Of a stretch of 64,000 nt of DNA, positions 49,880 through 59,016 are shown piece by piece. The notes below the pieces were generated by a model that searched no databases, was not told the origin of the DNA, and worked only from the letters and a program-made list of their open reading frames with translations. This DNA is from Thermoplasmata archaeon (lineage in GTDB: Archaea; Thermoplasmatota; Thermoplasmata; GCA-020350865), in assembly GCA_020348445.1 (NCBI GenBank), contig CP070751.1:4217086-4281085 (forward strand), in the 5' to 3' direction. The translations under genes were made by a program, and so were the position numbers. The number at the start of each line of letters is the position of its first letter. The stretch's first letter is position 1.

Positions 49880-50671
49880 TCACCCTTTTTTTCCAATTGT
49901 ATAAAAACAAGGTGTAAAATGAAAGCATAATCCATTTTCAATTTCATTGATCTTATTTTTCTTGTATTCCTCAATTTGTTGGGGGCTCCAGCCATCTTTC
50001 TTAAACAGTTTTTCAAGAAGCCAAAAGTCTCTAAGAAATAACTCTAAATGTCTCTTGTCGTCCTTTATAAATAGAAAATCAGTTTCTGTGTCCATCCCAA
50101 ATTCTGTTTCAAGACCCGCCTTGTTAAACAGGATCTTCAATTTACGGCCGGCATACAGATCTGAACCCCTCTCCTTCAGGCTTTCAAGGATAAGGGGAGT
50201 TGCAGGACCCTCGGGGTAATCTATTCTTGAAGCATAATCTGGCTCAAGGGTTCCAAGGACATATCCTTCCTTTTGTGTCACCCTTGCCATTTCGTCCACT
50301 GCCCTTTGCTGCTCCTTCACATGCATCAAGACGATGTTAAATACCACGCAATCAAAGGTCTCATCCTCAAATGGCAGGCTCAATACATCCCCCTCCATTA
50401 ATTTGATATTGGGAACATTACGCAGTGCTTTTATGGCCTCCTGAAGTTTTCCCGTGTCTATATCAATACCCACGACCTCGCCTTTTGACAAGAGCGCGAT
50501 ATCCAGGGTAACTGCACCTGTTCCGCAGCCAACATCCAATATTTTCTTTTTATTTTTCAGATCCACTTTTTCATAGAGTTTGTTTCTGTACTCCCTGCTT
50601 TCCTCGGCCTGATATTTCAATTTCTTTATCCAATCATCCAAGGTCCAGTCATCTTTTTTTTCATTTGCCAT
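49880..50671 (-). CDS. Class I SAM-dependent methyltransferase
   Basis: 263 residues from ATG 50671 (an ATG five codons earlier is possible). Rossmann-fold methyltransferase: motif I ILDVGCGTGAVTLDIALLS near 50, acidic residue in VVGIDIDTGK, then EGDVLSLPFEDETFDCVVFNIVLMH. The substrate cannot be read from sequence. It follows the winged-helix gene by about 20 bases and probably belongs to the membrane-protein/HTH operon. Confidence 0.88.
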   Translation of the reverse strand: MANEKKDDWTLDDWIKKLKYQAEESREYRNKLYEKVDLKNKKKILDVGCGTGAVTLDIALLSKGEVVGIDIDTGKLQEAIKALRNVPNIKLMEGDVLSLPFEDETFDCVVFNIVLMHVKEQQRAVDEMARVTQKEGYVLGTLEPDYASRIDYPEGPATPLILESLKERGSDLYAGRKLKILFNKAGLETEFGMDTETDFLFIKDDKRHLELFLRDFWLLEKLFKKDGWSPQQIEEYKKNKINEIENGLCFHFTPCFYTIGKKG

Positions 50672-50691
50672 ACTATCACGACCCATTTCTT

Positions 50692-51015
50692 TTATTCAGG
50701 AAGCTCCTCAAACACCTGCTTCATATTCTTTCTGTATTCCATAAATGCATCTCTTCCTTTTTTAGTTAACTGTAACATAGTATGGGGTTTCTTACCTACA
50801 AACTCCTTTTTAATATACACGTACTCGGCCTTCTCCAGTTTTGAAAGATGCGAGGAAAGGTTCCCAAATGTCAAACCAGTTTGCCTCATAAGAAATAAAA
50901 AATCTGCACTCTCCACAACATATAAATTGGCCATTATCGAAAGACGGGCAGGCTCGTGGATGAGCTTGTCTATTTCCATAATCGGGCTTTCTTTTGCCTT
51001 TTTCTCAGGGGGCAT
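50692..51015 (-). CDS. Winged-helix regulator (HTH_34-like)
   Basis: A 107-residue protein: IHEPARLSIMANLYVVESADFLFLMRQTGLTFGNLSSHLSKLEKAEYVYIKKEFVGKKPHTMLQLTKKGRDAF is the winged-helix DNA-binding domain of the ArsR/MarR-like HTH_34 group. No metal-binding cysteines are present. Its start overlaps the stop of the upstream membrane protein gene by 11 bases, so synthesis is coupled. It is likely an autoregulator of this operon, with the A/T-rich divergent region 52201-52380 as candidate operator site. Confidence 0.9.
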   Translation of the reverse strand: MPPEKKAKESPIMEIDKLIHEPARLSIMANLYVVESADFLFLMRQTGLTFGNLSSHLSKLEKAEYVYIKKEFVGKKPHTMLQLTKKGRDAFMEYRKNMKQVFEELPE

Positions 51016-51601
51016 TTGCGAGCTCCTCCTCGTTTGGAAGTGGATATTTACGCAGAAAGCGTATCATCATTGTTATGCCGATAAAAAGTGCTGTGCTTCC
51101 GAACACAAGTTCGATTACAGGACCAGTTGGAACACCGTATATACCCCAAAAGACCTCAATTGTTGCCATCATCAGACCGTATAGGAGTAATGGCCAGTAA
51201 TCTATGAAATACGCCAGCATTCCTAAAACCAGAACTAAAAGAAGAGCCATAAAAGGGGAGGCATGTCCACTTAGAGGTTCTACATTACTTATTGCTATGA
51301 GAAAAAATGAGATTGTTATCATAATTGCTACAATAAAAACAAATACAAGTTTCTTTTTTTGAAACCTTAGATCTGGATTGAACCGAACTCTGCCAAGTCT
51401 TGGGATTGTTATATATTTCTTACCAAGTATGGGAACTAATACACCACCTAATATTAAGAAAGTAAACAAAATATTATCAGTTAATGCCCTAATTGCCCCC
51501 ATGATCATCATTATTCCGAACAAAATATCCCAAAAGCCGTCTTGAAAATAGGTAAGCCAGGCCTTTTTCTCCAGTTCCTTAAGATCGAGTTCTGGATTCA
51601 T
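51005..51601 (-). CDS. Multi-pass membrane protein (cassette paralogue 2)
   Basis: A 198-residue protein with about six hydrophobic segments. The N-terminal ELEKKAWLTYFQDGFWDILFGIMMIMG matches the neighbouring 197-residue protein (EVEKKAWRTYMSQDGLYDIFMGIMLL), and both share a later YITIPRLGRVRF/FITLPRIGLVKF segment and a C-terminal (L)RKYPLP.EE tail. The two are tandem paralogues. Function unknown; pairing with a small HTH protein is typical for archaeal membrane-protein/regulator cassettes. Confidence 0.82.
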   Translation of the reverse strand: MNPELDLKELEKKAWLTYFQDGFWDILFGIMMIMGAIRALTDNILFTFLILGGVLVPILGKKYITIPRLGRVRFNPDLRFQKKKLVFVFIVAIMITISFFLIAISNVEPLSGHASPFMALLLVLVLGMLAYFIDYWPLLLYGLMMATIEVFWGIYGVPTGPVIELVFGSTALFIGITMMIRFLRKYPLPNEEELANAP

Positions 51602-52191
51602 GCTAAGTTCTCCTCCTTCCCCGGTAGTGGGTATTTTTTTAAGAATTGGATGAGCACATAAAGTCCGACAATTAATGCAATCATTCCAATAACTAGTATT
51701 GCAATATTGCGAATAGGTTTGTCATAAACTCCTCGTAGGATTTCTGAAAATGCATAAAGCAGTCCATAGATTCCCAAGCGTATGTAATTTAGAAAATAAG
51801 CTACTATGACAAATATAGAAGCAATAAATGCAGGAATAACCAAGCGACCTACTATTTCATGAGGTTTATTTCCAAATATAGACAGATAATAAAGCGTAAG
51901 CACAACAAGAAAAACAATTAACAAGGCTATCATCATCTTCATTTGCTTCATCATTCTGGTTTTTCCAAACTTTACCAATCCGATGCGCGGTAATGTGATA
52001 AATCTCTTCCCTAGAGTCACAACTAAAACAGCAACAAAAATGAAAGAAGTAAACCAAATATTATAAAAATACGCCTGGATTGCCAAGGTAAGCAGCATTA
52101 TTCCCATAAATATATCATACAGACCATCTTGGGACATATATGTCCTCCAGGCCTTCTTCTCCACTTCCCTTAGATCAATATCTTCTATCAT
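51598..52191 (-). CDS. Multi-pass membrane protein (cassette paralogue 1)
   Basis: 197 residues from ATG 52191 (GGTG six bases upstream; ATG 52200 is the alternative). It has about six membrane segments with short loops and the conserved N-terminal amphipathic EVEKKAWRTYMSQDGLYDIFMG and FITLPRIGLVKFGKTR. It is the paralogue of the next gene, with which it overlaps by four bases (ATGA). It is the first gene of the leftward operon membrane-membrane-HTH-methyltransferase. Confidence 0.82.
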   Translation of the reverse strand: MIEDIDLREVEKKAWRTYMSQDGLYDIFMGIMLLTLAIQAYFYNIWFTSFIFVAVLVVTLGKRFITLPRIGLVKFGKTRMMKQMKMMIALLIVFLVVLTLYYLSIFGNKPHEIVGRLVIPAFIASIFVIVAYFLNYIRLGIYGLLYAFSEILRGVYDKPIRNIAILVIGMIALIVGLYVLIQFLKKYPLPGKEENLA

Positions 52192-52380
52192 ATCATACAC
52201 CTTGATTATAGATATGTACTTTATGATATATAATACTTTGCATCACAAAGCTCTCTGTATCTCCATGTTAAATACCATTAATTATATATACAACGTTATC
52301 TATATCTAACATTATGTGTGAACGGTCAGACAAAAAGTTAGAAAAACCTAATAACACACCAAAATCAAGGGGGTAGAAAG
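52192..52380. promoter_or_regulatory. Divergent promoter region of two HTH cassettes
   Basis: Leftward: TATA-like ATTATATATC (about 52227-52236), with CTTTG-TGATG-CAAAG as an inverted repeat just upstream of it. Rightward: TTAATTATATATAC (about 52277-52290). Each cassette ends in its own small DNA-binding protein, so both could bind here. Confidence 0.4.
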
Positions 52381-52788
52381 ATGAAGGAAAAGACTAGATT
52401 TATGATCGGTGCAATTCTATTGACATCTATTGCGGTATGCCAGTTTTCGGCATCCTTGTATTTTCTGTTCATAATAGAGGATAGGGATGTCGCCTTGGCC
52501 TGGTTTGGAGTTTCGATACTCTCCATGCTGGTATTTGCAGTGATTCTGAAAAAAGGATATACTGATATGAAGCAGGAAATGCCATCAGAGGATGAAAGAT
52601 CATTGAAGATAAGGATGTTTGCAGCTGGTTACACGTACTTTTTCTCACTATTTTGGTGGCTTGCTTTGATGTTCGTAAACGACTTGTTTGCCACATGTGA
52701 GCAGCTGATTGGAATAGGTGTGCTGGGAATGTGTGTAATATTTGGTTCTTGGTGGGGGTACCTAAGCAAAAGAGGTGATGTGATATGA
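52381..52788 (+). CDS. Four-helix membrane protein (DUF2178-like)
   Basis: A 135-residue protein with four membrane helices (FMIGAILLTSIAVCQFSASLYFLF, AWFGVSILSMLVFAVIL, AAGYTYFFSLFWWLALMFV, LIGIGVLGMCVIFGSWWGYL) and a central cytoplasmic segment EMPSEDERSLKIR like that of DUF2178 proteins. It overlaps the next gene by four bases. First gene of the rightward membrane-membrane-HTH cassette. Its biochemical role is unknown. Confidence 0.8.
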   Translation: MKEKTRFMIGAILLTSIAVCQFSASLYFLFIIEDRDVALAWFGVSILSMLVFAVILKKGYTDMKQEMPSEDERSLKIRMFAAGYTYFFSLFWWLALMFVNDLFATCEQLIGIGVLGMCVIFGSWWGYLSKRGDVI

Positions 52789-53111
52789 AAAATGTATTTT
52801 GGTACCTTGGCTTTTTATCCATTTTAAGCCTGCTGTACTGTGCAGAGGGGAAAGTTGGCTTTCTTGGTTTTCTTGGATTTATCTCATATTTCTCTGTATA
52901 TAAAATGAGTGATGAAAGAATTGATAAGAATATCGGGAGAGCGACAAGAAACTCTTTCATGTACACAACATTCTTTGGGTCCGGTGCATTTGCATACGGG
53001 TATTTAACAAAGAACATGGAGATACTTTTTCCTGCATTCATACTTCTTTTCGGGGGTTCATTGGTTGTCTGCCTGCTATCCCTATTTTACTATGACAGGT
53101 TAGGTAAATAA
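52785..53111 (+). CDS. DUF3796-like membrane protein
   Basis: A 108-residue protein with [33 protein letters not shown], the pattern of DUF3796 (short Gly/Phe-rich helix followed by a DER(L/I) segment), then two more membrane helices. DUF2178/DUF3796 proteins typically accompany Xre regulators, as here (one base before the next start codon). It probably signals or is regulated together with that protein. Confidence 0.82.
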   Translation: MKNVFWYLGFLSILSLLYCAEGKVGFLGFLGFISYFSVYKMSDERIDKNIGRATRNSFMYTTFFGSGAFAYGYLTKNMEILFPAFILLFGGSLVVCLLSLFYYDRLGK

Positions 53112-53112
53112 A

Positions 53113-53319
53113 ATGAAAACAAGAATAAAGGAGCTTCGGGCAAGATACGATCTAACCCAGGAAGACCTTGCCAAAATGGTGGGAGTAAGAAGGGAGACCA
53201 TCATATATCTGGAAAAAGGAAAGTACAATCCCTCCCTTAAATTGGCTCACGATGTTGCAAAGTCACTAAAAACAACAATTGATGAATTGTTTATTTTCGA
53301 GGAGGACAAATCTGAATAG
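53113..53319 (+). CDS. Xre-family HTH regulator
   Basis: A 68-residue single-domain regulator: [61 protein letters not shown], a textbook Cro/CI HTH of the compact YozG/Xre type. It is the third gene of the rightward cassette and probably binds the divergent region 52192-52380. Confidence 0.94.
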   Translation: MKTRIKELRARYDLTQEDLAKMVGVRRETIIYLEKGKYNPSLKLAHDVAKSLKTTIDELFIFEEDKSE

Positions 53320-53340
53320 GTCAAATAGAAATTATTTTAA

Positions 53341-53553
53341 TCACTTGATTTCTTTTTTGTAACTTTTGTCTTCAAAAACCATATAGACCAGCATTATAAC
53401 CAAGAAAATATCTATGATCACTACAGAAAGAATGCAAAAGGGTATACAAGAATACCCCGTAAAAATCATTAGATTGAAGAATACAGCCAAGATTGATATC
53501 GAGGCGACCATGACATATTCAAATTTCTTTGTGTATTTAAACAACAGATACAA
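53341..53553 (-). CDS. Small two-helix membrane protein
   Basis: 70 residues: short basic N-terminus, two membrane helices (YVMVASISILAVFFNLMIFTGY and IPFCILSVVIIDIFLVIMLVYMVF) and a basic tail. No family recognised. It is convergent with the Xre gene and isolated, so confidence that it is expressed is moderate. Confidence 0.5.
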   Translation of the reverse strand: MYLLFKYTKKFEYVMVASISILAVFFNLMIFTGYSCIPFCILSVVIIDIFLVIMLVYMVFEDKSYKKEIK

Positions 53554-53694
53554 TTCTGGAGCTGCCGTAACTATGCCTCCAACATTTTGGTGATTTTTGA
53601 TGGTATCTTCGTGATATTTTGGAAATCCCTCCTTTGTTTTCGATCTTTTTTAAAGGGTTTACCACATTATATTAATAAAAAAGCCTATTTAAAG

Positions 53695-53735
53695 ATGGGC
53701 AGGGATATCCCTGGGCTATCCCCTACTCTACCCAT
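53695..53735. terminator. Hairpin between RND gene and downstream region
   Basis: ATGGG (53695-53699) pairs with CCCAT (53731-53735), and AGGGAT (53701-53706) pairs with ATCCCCT (53718-53724, one bulge). On the plus strand it is followed by TTTTT; on the minus strand by CTTTAAATAG. It lies 13 bases beyond the stop of the RND gene, a good place for a terminator. Confidence 0.4.
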
Positions 53736-53747
53736 TTTTGCACTTAT

Positions 53748-56390
53748 TTACGGAAGATCCTGTGGACTTTCTAAATCCTTTTCTTCTTCCTTTCTCTTCT
53801 TTCTCTTTGCCCACATCACCAAAAATGTGGGAAGAACAAATACAGAGGCAATGAAGCTGTAGAAAATTGTCAATGCAGTGATTATCCCGAACTGTTGCAA
53901 AGGTGGTAAAGTTGCAAAAACCAACAATCCAAATCCCGCAATAGTGGTGGCAGCACCTCCAAATAAAGCAGTGCCTGTGTGGGAAACTGTACTTCTGCAG
54001 GCCTCGTCAATACTATCAAAGCGGCCCAAATCCTCTGCAAACCGATGAGAGATATGGATACCGTAGTCAACGCCGATACCGATTGTCAAAGAAGTGACCA
54101 TGAGCGTCATTATGTTCAGCGAGATATCCAAAAGATACATGGAACCCAGGGTCCAAAGCACACAAAATGTTACAGGAAGAATGGTTAGAGTACCCATTAA
54201 AAAAGATTTATCTTTTAAGCGAAACACAATGGTGAGAAATACAAGGGAAACCAAAAGTGTAACAAATAATGAGCGAACCTGGCTGTTGTTGAGCATATCT
54301 AATATAACAGTGGTTACAATGCTGCCTCCAGTGAGAACAGCGCTGTCTGCACTTGATTCCAAAGGCGTCATATGCTCATCCATGCTATTCATTAACTCCT
54401 TGGTCTCCTCACTGTCTGCAGCTGTTATGTCCACGGAAATCCGAAGAACTACGGCATCGTACTCCCTCCCTTCAGTTCTGTGCAAGACTGAACGTATGTC
54501 CCTATTCGAGAAAGGATTGGAATATAGCCAATCATACAAGGTAGTAATGTTCGCTTGAGAAGTATCTGACAGGGGCATTCCATCAGAACCAAATGAGTTG
54601 TTGTACAGGATGGCAAATGCGGGATCGTAGTTTGGATCCGAAAATCCAAAGGGAGTTGAATTAGTAGCCCAGTCCTTCATAACAGAGAGTATAGAAACAA
54701 CATCAGGCTCTTCCCCAGATTGAATAACATGTTTGTCATCACCCATATTGTCAATAGTCTCTCCAACATCCCTTAAAAGATCAGGGTTTGTAATATCCCC
54801 CCTAACAAGAATCTGAACCTCCTCAGCCTCACCACCTATTACCTGAAATTCGTTCAACATATAGTTCAGATCATCTGTTATCTCCAGGTTATCAGGAAGA
54901 AAATCAGTGAAGTCAAACGTCGTTTTCAGGTTGATTGCAGAATACACAGCACCCGCCGATACCAAAAGTACAACCAATATGATCACCTTTGGATGATGCT
55001 CTGCAGCAACTGCCCCAGCACTTATTGTTTTGTCCAATACCGCAACTCCGGCCTTCTTTGCCTTTGATTCTTTTTTCTCTGATTTTTCATTGCCTTTCTC
55101 ATCTCGCTTCTTTTTCTTTTTTGCCCTGCGGCTGTCACGAATATGCAGGCATGCGGGAACAAAAGTGACCATAGTGAAGAAACAGCTGACAATTCCTATA
55201 GCTGCTATGATACCAAAATCCCTGATGGGGGCCATTGGGGATGCAAGACTCGATAAGAACGCCGCAACCGTTGTTATCGTGACAAGTAAAAGCGCCATTC
55301 CCACATGTTTTATTGTATTGTTGACTGCATCATCAATGACGCTTCCCTTCCCAAGCTCCTCCCTATGTCGCATTGTGAGATGGATGCCGTAATCTATTCC
55401 AAGACCAACTATCAAAACAGGCACGACAGTTGTCATTGGATTGAAGGAATAACCCAAAGCTGTTCCAAAGCCGTACATCCAGATTATACCCATTACCAAG
55501 GCAAGAAGTGAAAACAGCATATCCATTCCGCTTCTGAAAACCAATGCCAGAACCAAAATTACCATGATAAAGGCCATGGGCAATAGAAAGCCGATATTTG
55601 CGCTGTTTGCCTCCATGATCTCGTTCATTATAAGGCTCATCCCCATAACGCGCATTTCGGATGATTCAAACGTCATACCCCTTACTATCTTGTCCATCTG
55701 CTCCTCGGATCTTGTAACAGGGGTTTCAACTGTGGACATTCCATGCTCTTCTTCCCCCTCCGGATCCTCGTTTAATGAGCCATTGAGAGATATCGAGATT
55801 AGGGTCCCTTTAGCCTGAAAGACACCTGATTTAGGTGAAAAGTCTTTTGTCAAGAGCATATAAAACAATCCCTTGACCTGAGCAGGAGTGTCATCAGATT
55901 CCAAAATGAATGATACTGTTTGTTTTATCTGTTCATCATCCATGGATTCAAGTGCCAATATCTTCTCATCGAAAGAGGGATTTGTAATACCCAAACCAGC
56001 TAAAATGGATCGACCCAGTATGTCAGCTACGGAATTCGCATTGGAAGAAGGATTCTCTGGATTCATCAGGGTTGGGGTAATTAAAGAATCATTGACTATT
56101 TCCCTTTCCACCTTGAGCATTTCAACAAGAACTGCCGAGGTTAATACATCATTGTTTTCCCCTTTGACCAGGATGGATACAGAGTACACGTTGGATGTAC
56201 TGAACAATTCTGATACCGCATCCTGTGCCTTGATAACCTCATGTTCCGGCATAAACGATGATTCTGAGAACTCCTGGTCTATTCCGAGAACACCGATGAA
56301 AGTCATTGATAAAAACGTTATAGCCAAAATAATGGTTATTGTTATCTTGGGATATTTTGAAACACGGTCCCCTAATGACTTGATTACCAT
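53748..56390 (-). CDS. RND superfamily exporter (MMPL/HAE3-like)
   Basis: An 880-residue protein with the RND plan: TM1, a roughly 220-residue external loop, TM2-6, a highly charged cytoplasmic linker (KKKKRDEKGNEKSEKKESKAKK, near 445), TM7, a second external loop and TM8-12. Paired signatures VPVLIVGLGIDYGIHLTMRHREEL and TSLTIGIGVDYGIHISHRFAEDL are the TM4/TM10 proton-relay regions seen in archaeal HAE3 and MMPL proteins. The cargo is unknown (lipid, hopanoid-like or drug). It follows an AbrB-type gene by 28 bases, presumably its regulator. Confidence 0.92.
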   Translation of the reverse strand: MVIKSLGDRVSKYPKITITIILAITFLSMTFIGVLGIDQEFSESSFMPEHEVIKAQDAVSELFSTSNVYSVSILVKGENNDVLTSAVLVEMLKVEREIVNDSLITPTLMNPENPSSNANSVADILGRSILAGLGITNPSFDEKILALESMDDEQIKQTVSFILESDDTPAQVKGLFYMLLTKDFSPKSGVFQAKGTLISISLNGSLNEDPEGEEEHGMSTVETPVTRSEEQMDKIVRGMTFESSEMRVMGMSLIMNEIMEANSANIGFLLPMAFIMVILVLALVFRSGMDMLFSLLALVMGIIWMYGFGTALGYSFNPMTTVVPVLIVGLGIDYGIHLTMRHREELGKGSVIDDAVNNTIKHVGMALLLVTITTVAAFLSSLASPMAPIRDFGIIAAIGIVSCFFTMVTFVPACLHIRDSRRAKKKKKRDEKGNEKSEKKESKAKKAGVAVLDKTISAGAVAAEHHPKVIILVVLLVSAGAVYSAINLKTTFDFTDFLPDNLEITDDLNYMLNEFQVIGGEAEEVQILVRGDITNPDLLRDVGETIDNMGDDKHVIQSGEEPDVVSILSVMKDWATNSTPFGFSDPNYDPAFAILYNNSFGSDGMPLSDTSQANITTLYDWLYSNPFSNRDIRSVLHRTEGREYDAVVLRISVDITAADSEETKELMNSMDEHMTPLESSADSAVLTGGSIVTTVILDMLNNSQVRSLFVTLLVSLVFLTIVFRLKDKSFLMGTLTILPVTFCVLWTLGSMYLLDISLNIMTLMVTSLTIGIGVDYGIHISHRFAEDLGRFDSIDEACRSTVSHTGTALFGGAATTIAGFGLLVFATLPPLQQFGIITALTIFYSFIASVFVLPTFLVMWAKRKKRKEEEKDLESPQDLP

Positions 56391-56418
56391 GAAAAATCAC
56401 CTTAGAATACTTATCTTG

Positions 56419-56682
56419 CTACTCTCCAGCGTCGTCTTTTGTTTCCTTGTCATGTGCTTCCAGGATCTTACCAATGCTGTCAGTCATTTCTGTAAATACC
56501 TGGTTTAGAACACTGCTTTCAATCAACATAATTGCCCAAGCGCCGTTGGGGAGGGGATTTGATATGACCAGGAGCTTGTCTCCGGGCTTTATCCCATGTT
56601 TCTTTCTCATCTCTGCTGGTAAAACGATCTGTCCTCTCTCACCAACAGTTGTACTTCCTTGAAATTCAGGCTTTTGGAACAT
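56419..56682 (-). CDS. AbrB/SpoVT-type DNA-binding protein
   Basis: 87 residues from ATG 56682. The frame extends upstream to ATG 56763, but a TATA box (ACTATATACATG, about 56712-56723) lies inside that extension, GGTGATG precedes 56682 and the AbrB fold starts there. FQGSTTVGERGQIVLPAEMRKKHGIKPGDKLLVISN is the swapped-hairpin AbrB domain; the rest is an acidic helical tail. It is the first gene of a two-gene operon with the RND exporter, so it likely regulates export. Confidence 0.88.
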   Translation of the reverse strand: MFQKPEFQGSTTVGERGQIVLPAEMRKKHGIKPGDKLLVISNPLPNGAWAIMLIESSVLNQVFTEMTDSIGKILEAHDKETKDDAGE

Positions 56683-56894
56683 CACCATCACCAGGGGTCG
56701 TAATGATAAAACATGTATATAGTATTTTTCACTAGAATCATACCTTTCATTCATTTCACTCACGAATTACAGCTTAAAAATACCCCCAGTATCTACAGAA
56801 ATAACTCTCAAATCCCGTAATTGATACAGAAATACTTCCTTACCGTCTTTTTAATACCACGGACTCAATGTTTTAAAAGACTCCTGTGCGTTTT

Positions 56895-57509
56895 CTAATC
56901 GTTATTTTTTGCTAAAATCCAATAATGTTTCTCATCCTCTGAAAACCAATTGTATGAAGTAAACCATTCCTCAATTATACTGAAACCACTTTCTTCTATC
57001 AATTTTAAAGATGTTTTTGGATTATAATGACTCCAATACATTTCTTCCCCAAGAAATTCCCCTGTTTCTTCCAATTCCATTGAACCCATGGTCACTAATA
57101 AGATTCCTCCTGGTTTCAATATTTCATGAAACTGTTGAAATAATCCCCTATGTTTTTCTCTTGAAATGTGAATGATTACATATAATGAAATTAAACCATC
57201 AAAGAAATTATCTGGAAAATCCAAATCAATAATATTTTGTTTTATAAAAACTGCGTCAGGAACATTTTCTTTTGCCAATCTTAGCATTTCATCTGAAAAA
57301 TCTATGCCTATTACTTCATATCCATTTTCAATTAAATATCTTGTTGTTGGTAGACCAGTTCCACAACCAGCATCTAGAATTTTTCCCTTTTGAGGTATTA
57401 ACTCAGTAAATCTCTTAAGTTCATCAATGTTCTTAACCTTAAGGCGAGTATCCTGGTAACTTTTTCCGAGTCTGTTATAACTTTCTTGAACAATTCTTTC
57501 TTTATCCAA
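56895..57509 (-). CDS. Class I SAM-dependent methyltransferase
   Basis: A 204-residue protein with the type 11 methyltransferase pattern: motif I ILDAGCGTGLPTTRYLIENG near 45, VIGIDFSDEMLRLAKENV, NIIDLDFPDNFFDGLISLYVIIHI and LKPGGILLVTMGS. The N-terminal ESYNRLGKSYQDTR segment is typical of small-molecule methylases. It stands alone; substrate unknown. Confidence 0.9.
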   Translation of the reverse strand: MDKERIVQESYNRLGKSYQDTRLKVKNIDELKRFTELIPQKGKILDAGCGTGLPTTRYLIENGYEVIGIDFSDEMLRLAKENVPDAVFIKQNIIDLDFPDNFFDGLISLYVIIHISREKHRGLFQQFHEILKPGGILLVTMGSMELEETGEFLGEEMYWSHYNPKTSLKLIEESGFSIIEEWFTSYNWFSEDEKHYWILAKNND

Positions 57510-57654
57510 TCAGACACACAGCCTATGACCTTATTTATTCGACTCCTTCAAACACCATCCCCAAAACCATTATTCCTTTTCAGAGATAAATTTTTTACCA
57601 CTCTGTCAGCGTGCTGGTTCCCCTTTGCTGTTCAAAGTGAATTCCACCTTATAC

Positions 57655-58863
57655 TTATTCAAAACTTGGTGGGGTCGTTGTTAATTTTGAAAGTGATCGT
57701 CTTGTACAGTATGGAACGAAACCTGCGTCGGGTGCCAAGTCTTCATAGACATCTTCTGCGTTTTCTAGTGCATATTCGCAGGCAAAAACGGGTATTCCCG
57801 CATCCCTATATGCAGGAAGCCAATTATTTAGAACATCATTATACCAATCAGCACCCAATTCTTCTTTGGCACTAACATCATAGCCGTTAGGATCATCCCA
57901 ACCTGAATCGCCGGTTCCTTCCCACCATACACCTTCTTCGGCAATGCCATCAATTACTGTAAATTTTCTTGGATCGCTACTATCGGCAAGATCTGGTGCA
58001 TTTTGCTGTATGATAATCCATTCGTCAGGATCTCTACCCATCTCTTGAAATCGCGTGCGCCCATATTCTCTCATTTCTTCTATGAAATCAAACATAGCCT
58101 CAACAGGATCTATGGCTGCTGTCTCTGCTGCTTCAATAACAGATTCGTCACTAAAAGCTTCCACCCAATCCAGATAAATGCCGTCAAAACCGTCATTAAT
58201 TACCTCATCCAGGATGCTGTTGTACCCTTCACCCCCATATTCATTGCCAGAAGGAACCTCTACATCGTTACCATCCCAAGTAAATCCACCATCAATGACA
58301 ATGTTCCTCCAATCTTCATGCCAGTATGCAACAGGAAAACATCCAACCCATTCGGGATCGTGAGTAATTATCCACGAAGGCCAATCGCTTGGCTTGCTTG
58401 TTTCCAAAGGATCCCAGTCGCTATCTACAGACCACTTCCAGTACCAACGCCAATCTTCAGCTTGACCGATGTCGATATAGGCAATAACGAGCTTCCGGTT
58501 GAACTCATTATTACCGGCCGAAGCTTTGAGTTTGGTTACCAGTTCCTTGGTTTTATATGAACGCGAATATTCCTCAGAAAAATCTGTCCGAGTTGGTTCG
58601 ATCACAAGCATCTCATAGCGGGACCGTTCCAATAGATCTTCATTTTCCTCCACATCCTGGATCACATAAGCCCAATAATCGATTTCATTTAAGGCTAGAG
58701 GACCAGCTGTCGCGGAAACAACATCAGGAAAAAGCGCATCTTCACTTTGATCTGGCACATTACCCTCATCATTGTTTCCTTCTTCTGATATACATCCACT
58801 ATTAATAACAAATGTAATTGCTAACAGATAGACCATCATTATCTTTAAATTATTATGTTTCAT
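57655..58863 (-). CDS. GH114/TM1410-like lipoprotein
   Basis: A 402-residue protein. The leader MVYLLAITFVINSGCISEEG contains a lipobox-like INSGC, so it is probably a lipid-anchored surface protein. The domain from about 55 has the TM1410/endo-alpha-1,4-polygalactosaminidase pattern: YWAYVIQ, MLVIEPTRTDFS, KLVIAYIDIGQAEDWRWYW, DGFDGIYLDWVEAF, and NAPDL...GIAEEGVWWEG. This is a TIM barrel expected to cut galactosamine-containing polymers. The Asp in YLDWVE and Glu in EEGVW are candidate catalytic residues. No related genes nearby. Confidence 0.85.
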   Translation of the reverse strand: MKHNNLKIMMVYLLAITFVINSGCISEEGNNDEGNVPDQSEDALFPDVVSATAGPLALNEIDYWAYVIQDVEENEDLLERSRYEMLVIEPTRTDFSEEYSRSYKTKELVTKLKASAGNNEFNRKLVIAYIDIGQAEDWRWYWKWSVDSDWDPLETSKPSDWPSWIITHDPEWVGCFPVAYWHEDWRNIVIDGGFTWDGNDVEVPSGNEYGGEGYNSILDEVINDGFDGIYLDWVEAFSDESVIEAAETAAIDPVEAMFDFIEEMREYGRTRFQEMGRDPDEWIIIQQNAPDLADSSDPRKFTVIDGIAEEGVWWEGTGDSGWDDPNGYDVSAKEELGADWYNDVLNNWLPAYRDAGIPVFACEYALENAEDVYEDLAPDAGFVPYCTRRSLSKLTTTPPSFE

Positions 58864-59016
58864 GTTATCGCCCCTTAATTCTCCTCTTGATACAGATATT
58901 TTATTTTAGGAGGTCTCTTTCGACATTCTCGTACTGCTACAGATGATAAATTAGATATTTTTAACCTTTTGCTCCCTAATGATTATAGTGGTGAAAAAAA
59001 TTAACATAACCACCCA

